This document shows positions 40,957-41,493 of a stretch of DNA of 41,493 nt, one piece after another. The notes beneath the pieces were generated by a model. That model made no database searches. It was given only the letters and a program-made list of their open reading frames with translations, and was not told the origin of the DNA. The stretch comes from Clostridia bacterium (GTDB lineage Bacteria > Bacillota > Clostridia > Oscillospirales > Acutalibacteraceae). The stretch covers positions 1-41,493 of the forward strand of contig JAFULG010000049.1 of assembly GCA_017473435.1 (NCBI GenBank). The letters run 5' to 3'. The translations under genes and the position numbers were made by a program. How positions within the stretch are numbered: position 1 is the stretch's first letter; every line of letters starts with the position of its first letter.

Positions 40957-41036
40957 ACTTACTACTTACTACAAACTTACTACAATCGATGCAAAAAATG
41001 TGCAGAGATTTCAGTTCTTTAAATTTTTGTAGTAAG
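40957..41036. repeat. ACTTACTAC repeats and 10-bp inverted repeat before the mobile gene
   Basis: Three copies of CTTACTAC lie at 40957-40984. The last (CTTACTACAA, 40976-40985) is inverted at 41027-41036 (TTGTAGTAAG). This could be an end of the element carrying the TnpV gene or another member of the AGTAGTAAG repeat family. Confidence 0.5.
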
Positions 41037-41054
41037 CATACATCAAAAAAAGTT

Positions 41055-41094
41055 AAGACTGCTATCAGAGAAAATTCTGAAAGCAGTCTTTTTT
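41055..41094 (+). terminator. Strong terminator between lysS and the TnpV gene
   Basis: AAGACTGCTATCAGA (41055-41069) pairs with TCTGAAAGCAGTCTT (41076-41090), one mismatch, followed by TTTTTT. It separates the mobile gene from greA-lysS transcription. Confidence 0.88.
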
Positions 41095-41124
41095 GGCCTT
41101 AAATCGGCACATTGGATTAACCTG

Positions 41125-41159
41125 CTGTTATTTGATAAAATGAAACCATCAAATAACAG
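41125..41159 (+). promoter_or_regulatory. Inverted repeat overlapping the TnpV gene's ribosome binding site
   Basis: CTGTTATTTGAT (41125-41136) is a perfect 12-bp inverted copy of ATCAAATAACAG (41148-41159). The right arm ends inside the AGGAGG at 41158-41163. As RNA it could fold next to the Shine-Dalgarno; as DNA it could be an operator. Confidence 0.6.
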
Positions 41160-41171
41160 GAGGTTTTAATT

Positions 41172-41493
41172 ATGTCAAACAAAAACAAAATCCAATATCG
41201 CCGTGTTGGTGACTATCTCATACCTAACCTCATCTTACCACCCGACGAAGCAAAAGTCACACTTGGGAAGTGGGGTATTATGCATAAAACATATCTTGAA
41301 AAGCATAAGTATGTATTCTTTAACACACTGCTTATGCAAGGTAAGCTTTATAAGCACTGTGCTGAAGTTGAGAGGCAGGCTCGTGATATGTTTGATACTC
41401 TCATTGAACAAATGAAAGCGGCTGAGGGTGTTACTGAGCAGTTGAAAGAAGAAAATCAACTTGAATGGGTACAGAGAATGAATAACATTCAGC
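41172..41493 (+). CDS. TnpV-family transposon protein, 3'-truncated by the window end
   Basis: The frame starts at ATG 41172, with AGGAGG 8 nt upstream, and stays open for 107 codons to the window edge. The visible features are YLIPNLILP, a basic helical stretch (WGIMHKTYLEKHKYVFFNTLL), AEVERQARDMFDTLIEQM, AAEGVTEQLKEENQ and EWVQRMNNI. The last two are the hallmark of TnpV proteins, small proteins carried by clostridial transposons and often found singly or beside recombinase genes. The biochemical role is unknown. Base composition is more A/T-rich than in lysS, consistent with horizontal origin. The rest of the element lies beyond the window. Confidence 0.85.
   Translation, partial: MSNKNKIQYRRVGDYLIPNLILPPDEAKVTLGKWGIMHKTYLEKHKYVFFNTLLMQGKLYKHCAEVERQARDMFDTLIEQMKAAEGVTEQLKEENQLEWVQRMNNIQ

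Overview
The window looks like chromosomal DNA of a gut-type member of the Clostridia, probably Oscillospiraceae/Ruminococcaceae. This is inferred from several things: AAGGAG-type ribosome binding sites, TTGACA/TATAAT promoters with 17-bp spacers, secreted glycoside hydrolases and FN3 / InlB-like surface proteins, the greA-lysS and DUF1934-argS pairs typical of Firmicutes, and dispersed palindromic repeats of a kind I associate with these genomes. No rRNA, tRNA, CRISPR array, T-box or known riboswitch was recognised.

Layout. 1-5131: the end of a large repeat/FN3 surface protein, then a secreted GH51 arabinofuranosidase, closed by a bidirectional terminator. 5134-7424: a VTT-domain membrane protein diverging from a radical SAM enzyme. 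7522-9785: two tandem paralogous membrane-anchored proteins, each with its own promoter and terminator. 9805-10767: an alpha/beta hydrolase. 11084-14679: a heterodimeric ABC exporter with one degenerate ATP site. 14731-18075: an M16 peptidase followed by proB and proA. 18216-20024: a secreted InlB-repeat-like protein. 20250-26605: two paralogous FN3/polysaccharide-deacetylase proteins flanking a DUF4345 membrane protein and a cytoplasmic GH20 hexosaminidase. 26711-26812: a 33-residue peptide gene with consensus expression signals. 26950-28409: rimI-tsaD. 28618-29148: a small secreted protein. 29359-31791: a cytoplasmic GH95 alpha-fucosidase. 31992-34181: a DUF1934 protein and argS. 34415-38574: an OmpR-type response regulator, a histidine kinase and an HtrA protease. 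38893-40902: greA-lysS behind a perfect consensus promoter. 41172-end: the start of a TnpV-family gene, marking the edge of a mobile element.

How it fits together. GH51, GH95, GH20 and the deacetylases suggest use of plant arabinan or arabinoxylan side chains, fucosylated glycans and amino-sugar polymers. The surface proteins, two-component system and HtrA form an envelope theme. Housekeeping genes (proBA, tsaD, argS, greA, lysS) are interspersed.

The least explained items are four. First, the 33-aa amphipathic peptide gene, whose helix resembles the C-terminal helix of the 176-aa secreted protein nearby. Second, the tandem paralogs, which share a 65-nt identical block in otherwise diverged genes. 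Third, the symmetric multi-hairpin elements that repeatedly sit just 3' of stop codons. Fourth, an 11-bp-period direct repeat in front of htrA.
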